A DNA stretch of 55,149 bases from an uncultured Acidobacteriia bacterium (GCA_903882645.1 CAIRXZ010000275.1:1-55149); one strand, 5' to 3'; counted from the stretch's first letter, positions 15,308-23,854 are shown. Notes: generated by a model from the letters alone, not told the origin. Numbers and translations: made by a program.

Positions 15308-17614
15308 GTGAGATGGATGCGCCTGTTCGCCGCCGCGGCTCTCGTGTGCGGCTTCCTCTGCCACCCGACTCTCTCCCAAAGGCCCGAAACGCCTCTGTAC
15401 CGGGACCCCGGCCAGCCGGTGGAGAAGCGGATCGAAGATCTGCTCGGCCGCATGACTTTGAAGGAAAAAGTCGGGCAGATGAACATGCCCTGCGTCTACA
15501 TCAACTCGCTCGGCAGGGACGCGGCGGCCAAGCAGGAGGGCTGCCGCCGGTTCACGCTGGGCGACCTGACCGAAGACATCGGACCCGGCGGCGGCTTCTT
15601 CACCCTGGCCGACAATGCTCTTCAAGTGGGCGCGCGCGAGCAGGCGGCCTACTTCAACGAGTTGCAGAAACTCGCCCTGGAAAAGACCAGGCTGGGCATT
15701 CCGCTGCTTCAGAGCGAGGAAGGCACGCACGGGGTGATGTGCTCGGACAAGACCATCTTCCCGGAGGGCCTGGCCATCGGCAGCACGTTCGATATGGACC
15801 TGGTGCGCCAGATCTGGGCGGCGGAGGCGCGCGAGGCCCGCTCGGTGGGCATCCATCAGCTCTACACGCTGGTGGTGGAGCCTAACCGCGACCCGCGGTT
15901 GGGCCGCAACGAGGAAGGCTTCAGCGAAGACCCGTACCTCTGCGCGCGCATCGCCGAATCCATCGTGCGCGGAGCGCAGGGCTACGATGTGTCGGCGAAG
16001 GATAAGGTCGTGACCGGGCTGTGCCACTATCCGGGGCAGAGCCAGCCGGCCGGCGGCCTGGAGCGCGGCGCCATGACCGTCTCCGACCGGATGCTGTGGG
16101 AAGTTTTCCTGCCGTCCTGGGCCGCGGGCATCAAGGCCGGCGCGCTCGGCGTGATGGCCACCTATCCGGCCATCGACGGCGTGCTCACGCACGCTTCGGC
16201 GAAGATCCTGACGCACATTCTGCGGGAGCAGTTGGGCTTCGAGGGACTGGTGCTCAGCGAAGGCGGCGGCATCGGCACGCTGGTGTATGAGCGCGTGGCG
16301 GCGTCGCAGAAAGAGGCCGGCCAGATCGCGCTGCGGGCGGGCGTGGACGTGGGCATTTCCTACGAATCGGGCTATATGAGGTCGCTCGTCGAGAGCGTGG
16401 AGGAGGGCAAAGCCTCCATGTCGGATATCGACCGCGCTGTGGGACGCATTCTGCGGCAGAAGATGCGGCTGGGGTTGTTCGAACACCCGTACGTGGATCC
16501 AGAGGAGGCTGCCCGTGCGGCGCACGCGGAAGCGCACCAGGAGCTCGCTTTGCGGGCCGCGCGCGAGGGCATTGTCCTGCTCAGAAACGAGGGGAACCTG
16601 CTGCCTTTGAGCAAGAGCGTCAGGTCCATTGCGGTGATCGGCCCCAACGCGGACGATAAGCGCGAACAGCTTGGCGATTACGTCCCCAGGCGCATTTTGC
16701 AGGACATTACTACTGTGCTGGCGGGCGTGCGCGCCAAAGTCCCCAACGCGAAAGTCACCTACGTTCAGGGCTGCGACGGTCTGGCCGCGGAGCCGGACCA
16801 GATCGCCGACGCGCGGAAAGCCGCCAGCGATGCGGACGTGGCCATCGTAGTTTTGGGCGAACGCCACATGGGGACGCCGCGGGCCACCGACGGCGAGGGG
16901 AGCGACGTGGCCAGCCTGGACTTGCAAGGACGCCAGGAAGAACTGCTTGAAGCCGTGGCGGCCGCCGGCAAGCCGACGGTCCTGGTGCTCAGCAACGGAC
17001 GGCCGCTCTCGATCCGCTGGGCCGCCGAGCACGTGCCCGCCATCGTGGAGGCCTGGAACTCCGGAGAGCGGGGCGGGGCAGCGGTGGCCGACGTGCTTTT
17101 CGGCGACTACAATCCCAGCGGCCGGCTGCCGATCACCGTCCCGCGCCACTCCGGGCAACTGCCGATGTACTACAACTACATGCCGTCGAAATCGGGCCGG
17201 CGCTACGTGGATATGCCCATCACGCCCCTATGGGAGTTCGGTTACGGCCTGAGTTACACGAAGTTCGAATACGCCAATCTGACCCTGAGCGCCAAAGTGA
17301 TCGGAACTCGGGGCAGCGTGGATGTGACCGCCGAGGTTAGCAACGCGGGCAGCCGCGCCGGAGACGAGTTAGTGCAGCTTTATGTCAACGACCCGGTCGC
17401 CTCAGTCACGCGCCCGGTCAAGGAGTTGAAGGGTTTCCAAAAGGTATCCCTGCAACCCGGCGAGAAGAAGACCGTGAAGTTCACGTTGGGTCCCGACGAT
17501 CTGGCGCTCTACGATCAAAGCATGGTTCGCCGCGTGGAGCCGGGCGCATTCAACGTGATGGTGGGGAGCTCGTCGGAGCAGATCAGGTTGAGGGGGAGCT
17601 TCGAGGTCAGGTGA
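15308..17614 (+). CDS. Secreted glycoside hydrolase family 3 protein
   Basis: The 768-residue protein begins with a signal peptide (LFAAAALVCGFLCHPTLSQ). It then has the GH3 N-terminal barrel, the GH3 C-terminal alpha/beta domain (REGIVLLRNEGNLLPL near 420) and a fibronectin-III-like domain at the end (ELVQLYVNDPVASVTRPVKE). GH3 enzymes release terminal beta-glucose, xylose or arabinose units. Where most members have the nucleophile Asp in a VVSDWG-like sequence, this one reads VLSEGGG, placing Glu at residue 318. The KHF motif is also changed, to CHY. GTG 15308 is 10 bases from AAGGAGG; ATG 15317 is an alternative. Confidence 0.88.
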   Translation: MRWMRLFAAAALVCGFLCHPTLSQRPETPLYRDPGQPVEKRIEDLLGRMTLKEKVGQMNMPCVYINSLGRDAAAKQEGCRRFTLGDLTEDIGPGGGFFTLADNALQVGAREQAAYFNELQKLALEKTRLGIPLLQSEEGTHGVMCSDKTIFPEGLAIGSTFDMDLVRQIWAAEAREARSVGIHQLYTLVVEPNRDPRLGRNEEGFSEDPYLCARIAESIVRGAQGYDVSAKDKVVTGLCHYPGQSQPAGGLERGAMTVSDRMLWEVFLPSWAAGIKAGALGVMATYPAIDGVLTHASAKILTHILREQLGFEGLVLSEGGGIGTLVYERVAASQKEAGQIALRAGVDVGISYESGYMRSLVESVEEGKASMSDIDRAVGRILRQKMRLGLFEHPYVDPEEAARAAHAEAHQELALRAAREGIVLLRNEGNLLPLSKSVRSIAVIGPNADDKREQLGDYVPRRILQDITTVLAGVRAKVPNAKVTYVQGCDGLAAEPDQIADARKAASDADVAIVVLGERHMGTPRATDGEGSDVASLDLQGRQEELLEAVAAAGKPTVLVLSNGRPLSIRWAAEHVPAIVEAWNSGERGGAAVADVLFGDYNPSGRLPITVPRHSGQLPMYYNYMPSKSGRRYVDMPITPLWEFGYGLSYTKFEYANLTLSAKVIGTRGSVDVTAEVSNAGSRAGDELVQLYVNDPVASVTRPVKELKGFQKVSLQPGEKKTVKFTLGPDDLALYDQSMVRRVEPGAFNVMVGSSSEQIRLRGSFEVR

Positions 17615-17687
17615 GGGCGGCGCGCCTGGAGAGCGGTTCCCCCCGGGGCTCTTCCTGGCGTTCCGGCGTTTCCGTGTCAGGTCTAAG

Positions 17688-19478
17688 CTACGGCTTGAGC
17701 AGCCAGACGCGGTAGACGCGGGCATCGGCGAAGGGTACCAAGGTCAGGTCGCCGGGCTTGCCGGCGACTACGCCATCGATGCGGTAGGCTTGGGCGCCCC
17801 GCCAGTTGCGCGGCAGGCTCGCGCGCGCATCGGCCAGCTTCACTTGAGCGGAGCGAGGGCCCGCGGCCTGCAGATCCAGAACGCCCGGATTCACGGCCTG
17901 CTCGAGAGCGAGCACTTGCGGACCGCGCGCGATGGCGGCGCCGTAAGGATAACTCGGCCCGCCGGGCAGCAATCGCGCCGTCAGGTCCATGTCTATCTCG
18001 ACTTGGTCGCCGGGCTTCCATTCGCGTTCGATGGTTAGGAACTGGCCCGGCGCGCCCTGGTAAGCGCGCCCGCCGGCGGTCGCCGAAAAGCGGGCGGTCC
18101 ATTCGGGAACGCGCAGGTAGAGCGCGAACCGCGCGGTCTTCTCCGGGCTTACGGTCAGCGCGGCGCTCCCCTCGGCGGGGTAGTTCGTCTTGACATCGAT
18201 GGCGACGGCGCCGGAAGCGGTGGACACGTTCACGCGGCCCGGAACGTAGAACAACACGGCCGCGCCCGCCGCGCGCGATCCCCAGGCCAGTTGGGGGATC
18301 ATGGAGATGCCGCGCGGCTCGCTCGACACGCAACAGTTGATTCCGGGGGTCGGGGATTTCCTGCCGTTCAGGGGCGTGAAGTAGCAAATGTCGCCGGTCC
18401 TGGGGTCCTGCGCGCCCAGCAGCGCGTTGTAAACCGTATGTTCGAGCTGTTCGGCGTACTGAGGCTCTCCGGTGAGCCGGAGCAGTTGCCAGGTGAGCTG
18501 CAACCAGGTCACGGTCGCGCAACCTTCGCCCACGTTGGAGGCCTCCTCGCCGGGGAGCACGCCGTCGCCGGCGAAGTGCTCGCTCGAACTGGTGGTTCCG
18601 GTGACGTAGAGCCGGTGCGTGGCTATGTCCTTCCACGCGATCTGGGCGGTCCGCAGGTAGGCTGGGTTTCCGGTGGCCCGATACAACTCGGCCAACCCGA
18701 CCAGGTTCGACATCATCTCGTACGCCTTGGCATTGGCGGTTCGGAAGACGCTGCCCGAGGCGTTCAAGGATTCGATGATTCCAGGCCCATTCGGCTGGCT
18801 CCAGGACCGCACCAGGTACTCGCAGAAATCGAGATACTTGCGATCGCCGGTAAACCGGTACAGGTTCACCATGGGTTCGAGGATGCTGGTGGCGGCCATG
18901 CCCACGTGCGTGCCGGACTTGACGATGTCGCGCTGGCCGGGGCCGGTTCCGAAGGTGCGGCAAAGGAGATCGCCGATTTTCCTGGAGGCGTCGAGCGCGG
19001 GCCCGAACCCGGTGGCCTGGTAGTAGGCGATGAGGCCAATCAGATCGTACTTATGCACCCAGACGTCCCAACTGGTCCAGCGCTGCTCGTCGAGGTACGT
19101 GCCGAGATAGCCGTCGGGCAGTTGCGCGGCGACCAGCGCGCGGGCCACGCGGTCCATCAGGGTCTTGATGCGCCCGTCGCCGGTATAGAGCCAGGTATTG
19201 GCGGCGGCGTGGAGGAACTTGCCGGCGTGCTCGCCGGCCCACTCCTGGGCTCCGGGCCGATGTTCGAAGCACTCGAGGATGCCTTTCTCGTCGACATGCA
19301 GCAGGCGGCCCTCCAGGTTGACGCGCATGCGTTCGCCCAGGATGCCTTCGATGCGCTGACCGCCATACGGGGCCGGCGCGAACTGGTCGGCGACCTTGTC
19401 CGGGACGACGGGGGCTTTTAGGGGTTGCGCCGCCATGCAGGGCAAGGCGCAGACGAGGGCGGCAAGGAACAGTTTCAT
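17688..19478 (-). CDS. Secreted GH127 beta-L-arabinofuranosidase family protein
   Basis: The 596-residue protein has a signal peptide (MKLFLAALVCALPCMAAQ) and an (alpha/alpha)6 barrel of the DUF1680/GH127 family, which removes beta-L-arabinofuranose from plant hydroxyproline-rich glycoproteins. The zinc-cysteine active site of the type enzyme HypBA1 seems kept: EGC at about 318-320 and the adjacent cysteines of NCC at 382-383, the nucleophile being one of them, plus a Glu near 300. Plant-material degradation is the likely role. AAGGAG lies 12 bases before the chosen ATG; the frame is open further upstream. It converges with the GH3 gene across a 73-base gap. Confidence 0.88.
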   Translation of the reverse strand: MKLFLAALVCALPCMAAQPLKAPVVPDKVADQFAPAPYGGQRIEGILGERMRVNLEGRLLHVDEKGILECFEHRPGAQEWAGEHAGKFLHAAANTWLYTGDGRIKTLMDRVARALVAAQLPDGYLGTYLDEQRWTSWDVWVHKYDLIGLIAYYQATGFGPALDASRKIGDLLCRTFGTGPGQRDIVKSGTHVGMAATSILEPMVNLYRFTGDRKYLDFCEYLVRSWSQPNGPGIIESLNASGSVFRTANAKAYEMMSNLVGLAELYRATGNPAYLRTAQIAWKDIATHRLYVTGTTSSSEHFAGDGVLPGEEASNVGEGCATVTWLQLTWQLLRLTGEPQYAEQLEHTVYNALLGAQDPRTGDICYFTPLNGRKSPTPGINCCVSSEPRGISMIPQLAWGSRAAGAAVLFYVPGRVNVSTASGAVAIDVKTNYPAEGSAALTVSPEKTARFALYLRVPEWTARFSATAGGRAYQGAPGQFLTIEREWKPGDQVEIDMDLTARLLPGGPSYPYGAAIARGPQVLALEQAVNPGVLDLQAAGPRSAQVKLADARASLPRNWRGAQAYRIDGVVAGKPGDLTLVPFADARVYRVWLLKP

Positions 19479-19553
19479 GAGCCGTCGGAACTCCTTACGA
19501 CTCAGATTCTGGCCCGCGGCGGCGGGCAAGTCAAGCGGGGAAGCCGAGGCGCG

Positions 19554-19629
<76 letters not shown>

Positions 19630-19898
19630 TAAGTGTTTACGCTTCTGTGGATTACGAGCAATTCTCTGTTCCGAGGGATACCCGCCCTTTCCATGTTGCG
19701 GATCGCGCCGCGCAACTTCAGCGAGCCCGTGCCGCGCGTACGCTTCATTCGGTTCATTGTACCGCCGTGGTTTCCCTCAAGGAGTCGATTTGACGATCCG
19801 GATCGCGCCTGTCGACGAAGACGCGGCTGCCGCGGCGCACCACCGGCGGTCGCGGAAGCTCACGGGACCGATCCGCCTGGCGGTGGACAAAACCGGGG

Positions 19899-19988
19899 GA
19901 GCTGCTCGGGGTCGAGGTGGATATCGTGACGCCGAACAGCCTGCGTTACCTGCGGGACGGTGTTCCGGCTGAAGCCAAGGCCATATAG
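19899..19988 (+). pseudogene. C-terminal remnant of a MNT-type nucleotidyltransferase
   Basis: The frame reads ELLGVEVDIVTPNSLRYLRD and on to a stop at 19988. This matches the C-terminal strand and tail of MNT-type minimal nucleotidyltransferases, the antitoxin partners of HEPN toxins. No start or N-terminal GSxxxG(D/E)xD motif is present upstream in frame. The rest of the 19630-20024 gap shows no convincing gene; an AAGGAG with a TTG at 19790 leads into another frame only. Confidence 0.5.
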
Positions 19989-20024
19989 CCTACTACGTGC
20001 CCGGGATCGGCGGCGCGATCCTGG

Positions 20025-21158
20025 TTAGCGGTATTTCCAAAATATCCTCAGTGGGCGGCGGAGCGCAAGCAGCGGCAATGGGGCGTGGCCGGCCTCCCAG
20101 TCCCCGACGCTTGGACAGAAGAGGATCATCGCGCATTGGCGCAGCTTCTGGTAGGCTCCCGCTTTTCTGGCCATGTGGAACCGGGCGATTTCCAGGATTC
20201 CCGGCTTGGCCAAGGTTTCCAGCCTTTCGACGATATCGGCGATGACGGGGGCGAAGCCTGGGCAGCCTTCCACGCGGCTTCGTACCCAGGCGGGCAGACC
20301 GGCGCCGAGCAGGCGCTGGGCGAGCGCCAGCCCGATAAGCAGGGTGCGCTCATTGCGCACAAGAGCGGCCTGGTGAAACGCGAGGCGCCAATCGAGGTTT
20401 GGGGACGCGCGGATGTGTTCGGCGACGTCGCACACCCAATTGAGGCTGGACCAGACGTGCCTGGCGCCGTGGACGCACAGGAAAAGCAGTTGATCTTCGG
20501 GCGGGAAGGCCAGGATGCGGCAACCCTCGAGTTCCGTTTCGACCAAGCTCTCCCATCGGGATTCCAGCGGAAATGGGAAATCGAAGTAGCGATGCGCCAG
20601 CCGCCAGTGAATCTCGACCAGGGTGGAATCGCGAGGGCCCCAGAAGTGGAACTGACACTCATTGCGGAGGAACTCGGGACTTAGAGCATGGGGGCCTCTT
20701 TCGCGCGGCTCGGGCTCGTAGCCCCGCTCCTGGAGCATTCTGGTTACGGGCGCGAGGTCCCGCTGGCGGACCATGATATCGAGGTCCGTAAACTCGCGAA
20801 GGGCGATATCGCCGTAGGCGGAAGCCGCCAGGGCGGGGCCTTTGAACGGAACGGCCCCGATCCCGGCGCTCTCGAAGGCCTGCAGCAAACCAATCAGCTC
20901 GGCGGTGAGGAAACGGCTTCTGCCGGCGTTGGCGGTTACATGCCCGGCGAGTTCCGCCCGAAAGCCGGCGGGCAGATCGTTCCAGCAAGTCGCCTTCAGG
21001 TTGCGATATACGAGCGGAGTGACGGCGTGCTCGGTGGCCAGGGAGAGGAAACGCGCGTGGTCGAACCGGGCGCGGACGGCGGACTCGATGGAGGAAGCGT
21101 GGGTGGGTTCCGGACGCGTCCGGGCGCAGGCCAGGAGGGCTTGGAGTTCGGGGGTCAT
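20025..21158 (-). CDS. Nucleotidyltransferase family protein of EPS clusters
   Basis: The 377-residue protein belongs to the uncharacterised NTP_transf_5 type nucleotidyltransferases, often found in exopolysaccharide and exosortase gene clusters. The polymerase-beta-like core is seen at about 95-135: PFKGPALAASAYGDIALREF followed by TDLDIMV, in which DLD supplies the metal-binding acids. The C-terminal half is helical. The substrate is unknown; modification of a sugar or protein with a nucleotide is possible. It is the last gene of the EPS locus before the tRNA. Confidence 0.8.
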   Translation of the reverse strand: MTPELQALLACARTRPEPTHASSIESAVRARFDHARFLSLATEHAVTPLVYRNLKATCWNDLPAGFRAELAGHVTANAGRSRFLTAELIGLLQAFESAGIGAVPFKGPALAASAYGDIALREFTDLDIMVRQRDLAPVTRMLQERGYEPEPRERGPHALSPEFLRNECQFHFWGPRDSTLVEIHWRLAHRYFDFPFPLESRWESLVETELEGCRILAFPPEDQLLFLCVHGARHVWSSLNWVCDVAEHIRASPNLDWRLAFHQAALVRNERTLLIGLALAQRLLGAGLPAWVRSRVEGCPGFAPVIADIVERLETLAKPGILEIARFHMARKAGAYQKLRQCAMILFCPSVGDWEAGHAPLPLLALRRPLRIFWKYR

Positions 21159-21241
21159 GCTTCACTATCAGGGTGGAGCGGTGATTTGAAGCAGTGGAGC
21201 GTAGCGAGCGGATTACGCCAGGCGATTACGGTAGCCGGCGG

Positions 21242-21466
21242 TCAGCTTCCAAAGACCGACTGCGGAGTGGAAACTGGCAGTTCGGAGGTCCGAGGGAGCG
21301 GCGAAAGGGAGTTGGCCGCCGACGAATTCCGAAAAACGCCGGTCTTCACGCGAGCAGGCTCTACGTCGAGCGTCCGAAACAGGGCGTGCACTTCATCTCC
21401 GGCCAGCTTGATGCGGCAGACGCACAGGACCAGCACGACGGCAAGAATGGCAATGGCAGGCGGCAT
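21242..21466 (-). CDS. Hypothetical small protein with one membrane segment
   Basis: This 74-residue frame starts with a strong hydrophobic helix (PPAIAILAVVLVLCVC) followed by a polar tail. GAGAGGG precedes the ATG at a good distance. It lies between the VanZ-like gene and the nucleotidyltransferase on the same strand. I do not recognise it. It could be a real small membrane protein or chance. Confidence 0.4.
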   Translation of the reverse strand: MPPAIAILAVVLVLCVCRIKLAGDEVHALFRTLDVEPARVKTGVFRNSSAANSLSPLPRTSELPVSTPQSVFGS

Positions 21467-21530
21467 ATACCCTCTCTATCGGCATGAGATGCGAAAACTT
21501 GAGGGTTGGTTGCGCGAGCCATGACGGACG

Positions 21531-21887
21531 TTACCGGACGAGGATTTCGCGCAGGGGGCGGCGCCGGGCGAGGAGGAAGGCGAAGAGGGCGGCGCAGGCG
21601 TCGTTCGCAAGGTCGCGCCATTCGAACGGGCCGCGATAGAGGAGGCGCTGGGCATACTCGAGGGCGAGGCCCAGGGCGACGACGGCGAGCGGCGCGTAGA
21701 TGCGCTGCCGGGCGCTGCGAGCGATGAGGATCAGCAGGAGCGCCGCTGAGAAGAAGGCGAGGAAGTGGGGGACGTCGTGCGCGGCCCCGCCGTGGCGGAA
21801 TGCCTTCGGCCGCCACGGTTGTAGCGACACGACAACGAGGCCGTAGACCCAGAGGACCGCGAGCCGTGCCAGGATGGCGCGTTTCAC
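21531..21887 (-). CDS. VanZ-like membrane protein
   Basis: The 118-residue protein has three or four hydrophobic segments and VanZ-family features: a DVPHFLAFFSAALLL segment near 38-52 and GLALEYAQ near 73, with a conserved Glu in a membrane helix, then DLANDACAALFAF. VanZ-like proteins often sit in EPS and exosortase clusters; their biochemical role is not established. Its start overlaps the stop of the GDP-mannose epimerase gene by four bases. Confidence 0.8.
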   Translation of the reverse strand: MKRAILARLAVLWVYGLVVVSLQPWRPKAFRHGGAAHDVPHFLAFFSAALLLILIARSARQRIYAPLAVVALGLALEYAQRLLYRGPFEWRDLANDACAALFAFLLARRRPLREILVR

Positions 21888-22870
21888 GCGGCCGAGCCGC
21901 CGAGGCTGGCCGCCCTTTCCACCTGGGCGGCGATCCAGGAGTACGTCTTTTCGAGACCCTCGCGGAGCGGGCGCGAGGGCTTCCAGCCGAGTTCTCGTGC
22001 GATCAAGCGGTTATCGGAATTCCGGCCGCGGACGCCGAGTGGGCCGGGAATGTGACGGATGGTAAGCCGCTTGCCGGCGATCTCCATGACCAGCCCGGCC
22101 AACTGGTTGATGGTGACCATTTCCTCGGAGCCGATGTTCACGGGGCCGGTGAAATCGGATTCCACGAGGCGGCGGATGCCTTCGAGGCACTCGTCGATGT
22201 AGAGGAAAGAACGGGTCTGGAGGCCATCGCCCCAGATTTCGATCTCGCCGCCGCTGGCGGTCTGGGCCACTTTGCGGCAGAGGGCGGCGGGGGCCTTTTC
22301 GCGGCCGCCATCCCACGTGCCCTCCGGACCGAAGATGTTGTGGAACCGCGCGATCCGCGCCTGAAGGCCGTAATTCCGCATGTAGGCCAGGTAGAGGCGC
22401 TCGGAGAAGAGCTTTTCCCAGCCGTACTCGCTATCGGGCGCCGCGGGGTAGGCGGAATCCTCGGAGCACTTGGGGTTGTCCGGATCGAGCTGGTTGTACT
22501 CCGGGTACATGCATGCGGACGAAGAGTAGAAGAGTTTCTTCACGCCGGCGAGGCGTCCGAATTCGAGGGTGTTCAGGTTGATGGTGGCGGAGTTGTGCAT
22601 GACGGCGGCGTCATGCTCGCCCGTGAAGATGTAGCCCGCGCCGCCCATATCGGCGGCAAGCTGGTAGACCTCGTCGATACCCTCGACCACGGCCCGCGCC
22701 AGATCCTGATCGCGCAGGTCTCCGACAATGAACTCGTCGGCGGGCGATTCGGAGTATTCATGGCGCTTCAGGTCCACCGCCCGTACCCGGAATCCTTCCG
22801 CCTTGAGCCGCTTCACCAGGTGGCCGCCGATGAACCCGCCGGCCCCGTTCACAAGAATGCGTTTTGTCAT
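21884..22870 (-). CDS. GDP-mannose 3,5-epimerase-like NAD-dependent epimerase
   Basis: This extended short-chain dehydrogenase (328 residues) opens with the NAD motif NGAGGFIGGHL. The combination SSSACMYPEYNQ near 116-127, YGWEK near 150 and GGREKAPAALCRK near 190 closely matches plant GDP-mannose 3,5-epimerase, where Cys and Lys residues at these places carry out the epimerisations and Tyr/Lys the redox step. The likely product is GDP-L-galactose (and GDP-L-gulose) for the EPS. The gene has a tight overlap with vanZ downstream. Confidence 0.85.
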   Translation of the reverse strand: MTKRILVNGAGGFIGGHLVKRLKAEGFRVRAVDLKRHEYSESPADEFIVGDLRDQDLARAVVEGIDEVYQLAADMGGAGYIFTGEHDAAVMHNSATINLNTLEFGRLAGVKKLFYSSSACMYPEYNQLDPDNPKCSEDSAYPAAPDSEYGWEKLFSERLYLAYMRNYGLQARIARFHNIFGPEGTWDGGREKAPAALCRKVAQTASGGEIEIWGDGLQTRSFLYIDECLEGIRRLVESDFTGPVNIGSEEMVTINQLAGLVMEIAGKRLTIRHIPGPLGVRGRNSDNRLIARELGWKPSRPLREGLEKTYSWIAAQVERAASLGGSAA

Positions 22871-22904
22871 GCCGGTCTCCTATCCCACCCGATTCCAGGG
22901 CCGC

Positions 22905-22975
22905 CGATGAACACCGATGAACACGGATGGAAACAAGGATCTTATCGGCGTTCATCCGCGTTCATCGGCGGATCT
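22905..22975. repeat. Dispersed GATGAACRCSGAT repeat, inverted pair
   Basis: GATGAACACCGATGAACAC and, about 30 bases on, the inverted form GTTCATCCGCGTTCATCGGCGG make a foldback. Related copies lie at 23797-23832, 52568-52606 and 53622-53711, all in gaps of the EPS locus. This copy touches the broken end of a nucleotidyltransferase gene. Confidence 0.75.
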
Positions 22976-22985
22976 GCAAAGAAGC

Positions 22986-23132
22986 GGAAGGGGATACCGG
23001 GCTATTCGTGACATTGGAGTCCCGCGGGACATTTTCGTCTCCACGGCTCGGGACTTCCACATGCAGTTGCATCTGAAGGCTTCGTTCCCTTCCACTGTCG
23101 TCCGCGAAGGCATGCTCCTTTATGCCGGTTGA
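22986..23132 (+). pseudogene. N-terminally truncated MNT nucleotidyltransferase (antitoxin remnant)
   Basis: The frame reads YRAIRDIGVPRDIFVS and ends REGMLLYAG, matching the C-terminal third of MNT nucleotidyltransferases that AMPylate HEPN toxins. The N-terminal GSxxxG(D/E)xD half is missing: homology stops at the dispersed repeat ending near 22975. The stop overlaps the start of the HEPN remnant by 11 bases, the normal order for such pairs. So it is a decayed antitoxin. Confidence 0.65.
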
Positions 23133-23265
23133 TCCCATTTTGCTTCGGAATACGGCAGCATGGCTGCGGAAGGCTCGGCAGGACGTCGAGCGAGTCGAGA
23201 GATGCCTCGCGCCTGAATCGTCCGACGTGGAGGACGCCATGTTCCATTGCCAGCGCTTTGCCATC
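23122..23265 (+). pseudogene. C-terminally truncated HEPN toxin remnant
   Basis: From ATG 23122 the frame reads LLRNTAAWLRKARQDVERVE and DAMFHCQRF, matching the N-terminal half of HEPN RNases and HEPN-domain proteins (usually followed by AEKALKA). Similarity ends near 23250, within about 15 bases of the stop codon of relE on the other strand. The catalytic RxxxxH motif of the second half is lost, so the toxin cannot work. Confidence 0.6.
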
Positions 23266-23509
23266 AGTACGCCTGTCCGCGATTGTCGATACCGTGAATC
23301 CGCACTGTGTCAGGCGAGTCCAGATCGAAGAAGAGACGCCATTTCCCCACCCGAAGCCGGTACAGGCCGTCGCGATCCGTGAGGGTCTTGACGTCTCCTT
23401 CGCCCGTGTTGCCGTAGCGCGTGAGAGTGAACAGGATTCGCATTGCCGTTTCTCTGTCCAGCTTGCGCAAGTCGGCGCGCGCCGCCGGTTCCCATAGGAA
23501 CCGCTTCAT
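23264..23509 (-). CDS. relE: RelE/ParE family toxin
   Basis: The 81-residue protein has the RelE fold pattern: MKRFLWEPAARADLRKL at the start, then GLYRLRVGKWRLFFDLD at about 48-64 and the C-terminal strand IDNRGQAY. RelE toxins cut mRNA in the ribosome. The central arginines (RLR) are kept. Its ATG overlaps the stop of the antitoxin gene, the usual order. It lies between EPS genes and abuts a broken HEPN gene. Confidence 0.85.
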   Translation of the reverse strand: MKRFLWEPAARADLRKLDRETAMRILFTLTRYGNTGEGDVKTLTDRDGLYRLRVGKWRLFFDLDSPDTVRIHGIDNRGQAY

Positions 23510-23709
23510 GCGCCAAATTCCCGGAGAATCTCCGCATGGGGGATGCCGGCGCCCTGCTGCGCGCGGGCCGCATCTATGCGCTGGAGCATCTCCGGATCGA
23601 TGGGAGCTTCATTTTGCGCGAGAAGGAATTCCAGGTAGCGCGCCGCGGCGCCTGTTTCCGATTCCGGGAGCCGGTCAACCAGTTCGTGAATCTGCCGCTT
23701 GGTCTGCAT
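23506..23709 (-). CDS. Antitoxin of the RelE pair
   Basis: The 67-residue acidic protein (QIHELVDRLPESETGAAARY, ending EILREFGA) precedes and overlaps relE by four bases. Its DRLPE helix and short length are typical of the antitoxins found with RelE toxins in many genomes, in which an N-terminal region and a C-terminal toxin-wrapping helix can be seen. AGGG precedes the ATG. It should bind and neutralise the toxin and repress the operon. Confidence 0.78.
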   Translation of the reverse strand: MQTKRQIHELVDRLPESETGAAARYLEFLLAQNEAPIDPEMLQRIDAARAQQGAGIPHAEILREFGA

Positions 23710-23796
23710 TTGCCCTACTATATATCAATACTGGCTGAGTTGGCGAATAGGTTGCGATGAACGGGGGTGAAACCAGTTCCTTTTCAAGCCAATTCT

Positions 23797-23832
23797 TCCT
23801 ATCCGCGTTCATCCGCGTTCATCCGCGGCTGA
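23797..23832. repeat. Dispersed CGCGTTCATCCGCG repeat, second copy
   Basis: ATCCGCGTTCATCCGCGTTC followed by ATCCGCGGCTGATAACG lies between the antitoxin gene and wbaP. It is the same family as the foldback at 22905-22975 and flanks the toxin-antitoxin region on its other side. Confidence 0.7.
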
Positions 23833-23854
23833 TAACGATGTTGCCCCGCCCCCC

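Noticed and set aside
15266-17158. A 630-codon open frame on the minus strand, antisense to the GH3 gene
   Set aside because: High-GC shadow frame without motifs; the plus strand has signal peptide, GH3 and FnIII domains.
19790-19898. Possible gene start (AAGGAG then TTG at 19790) for the nucleotidyltransferase remnant
   Set aside because: The TTG is in a different frame from the remnant, so an intact gene would need a frameshift.
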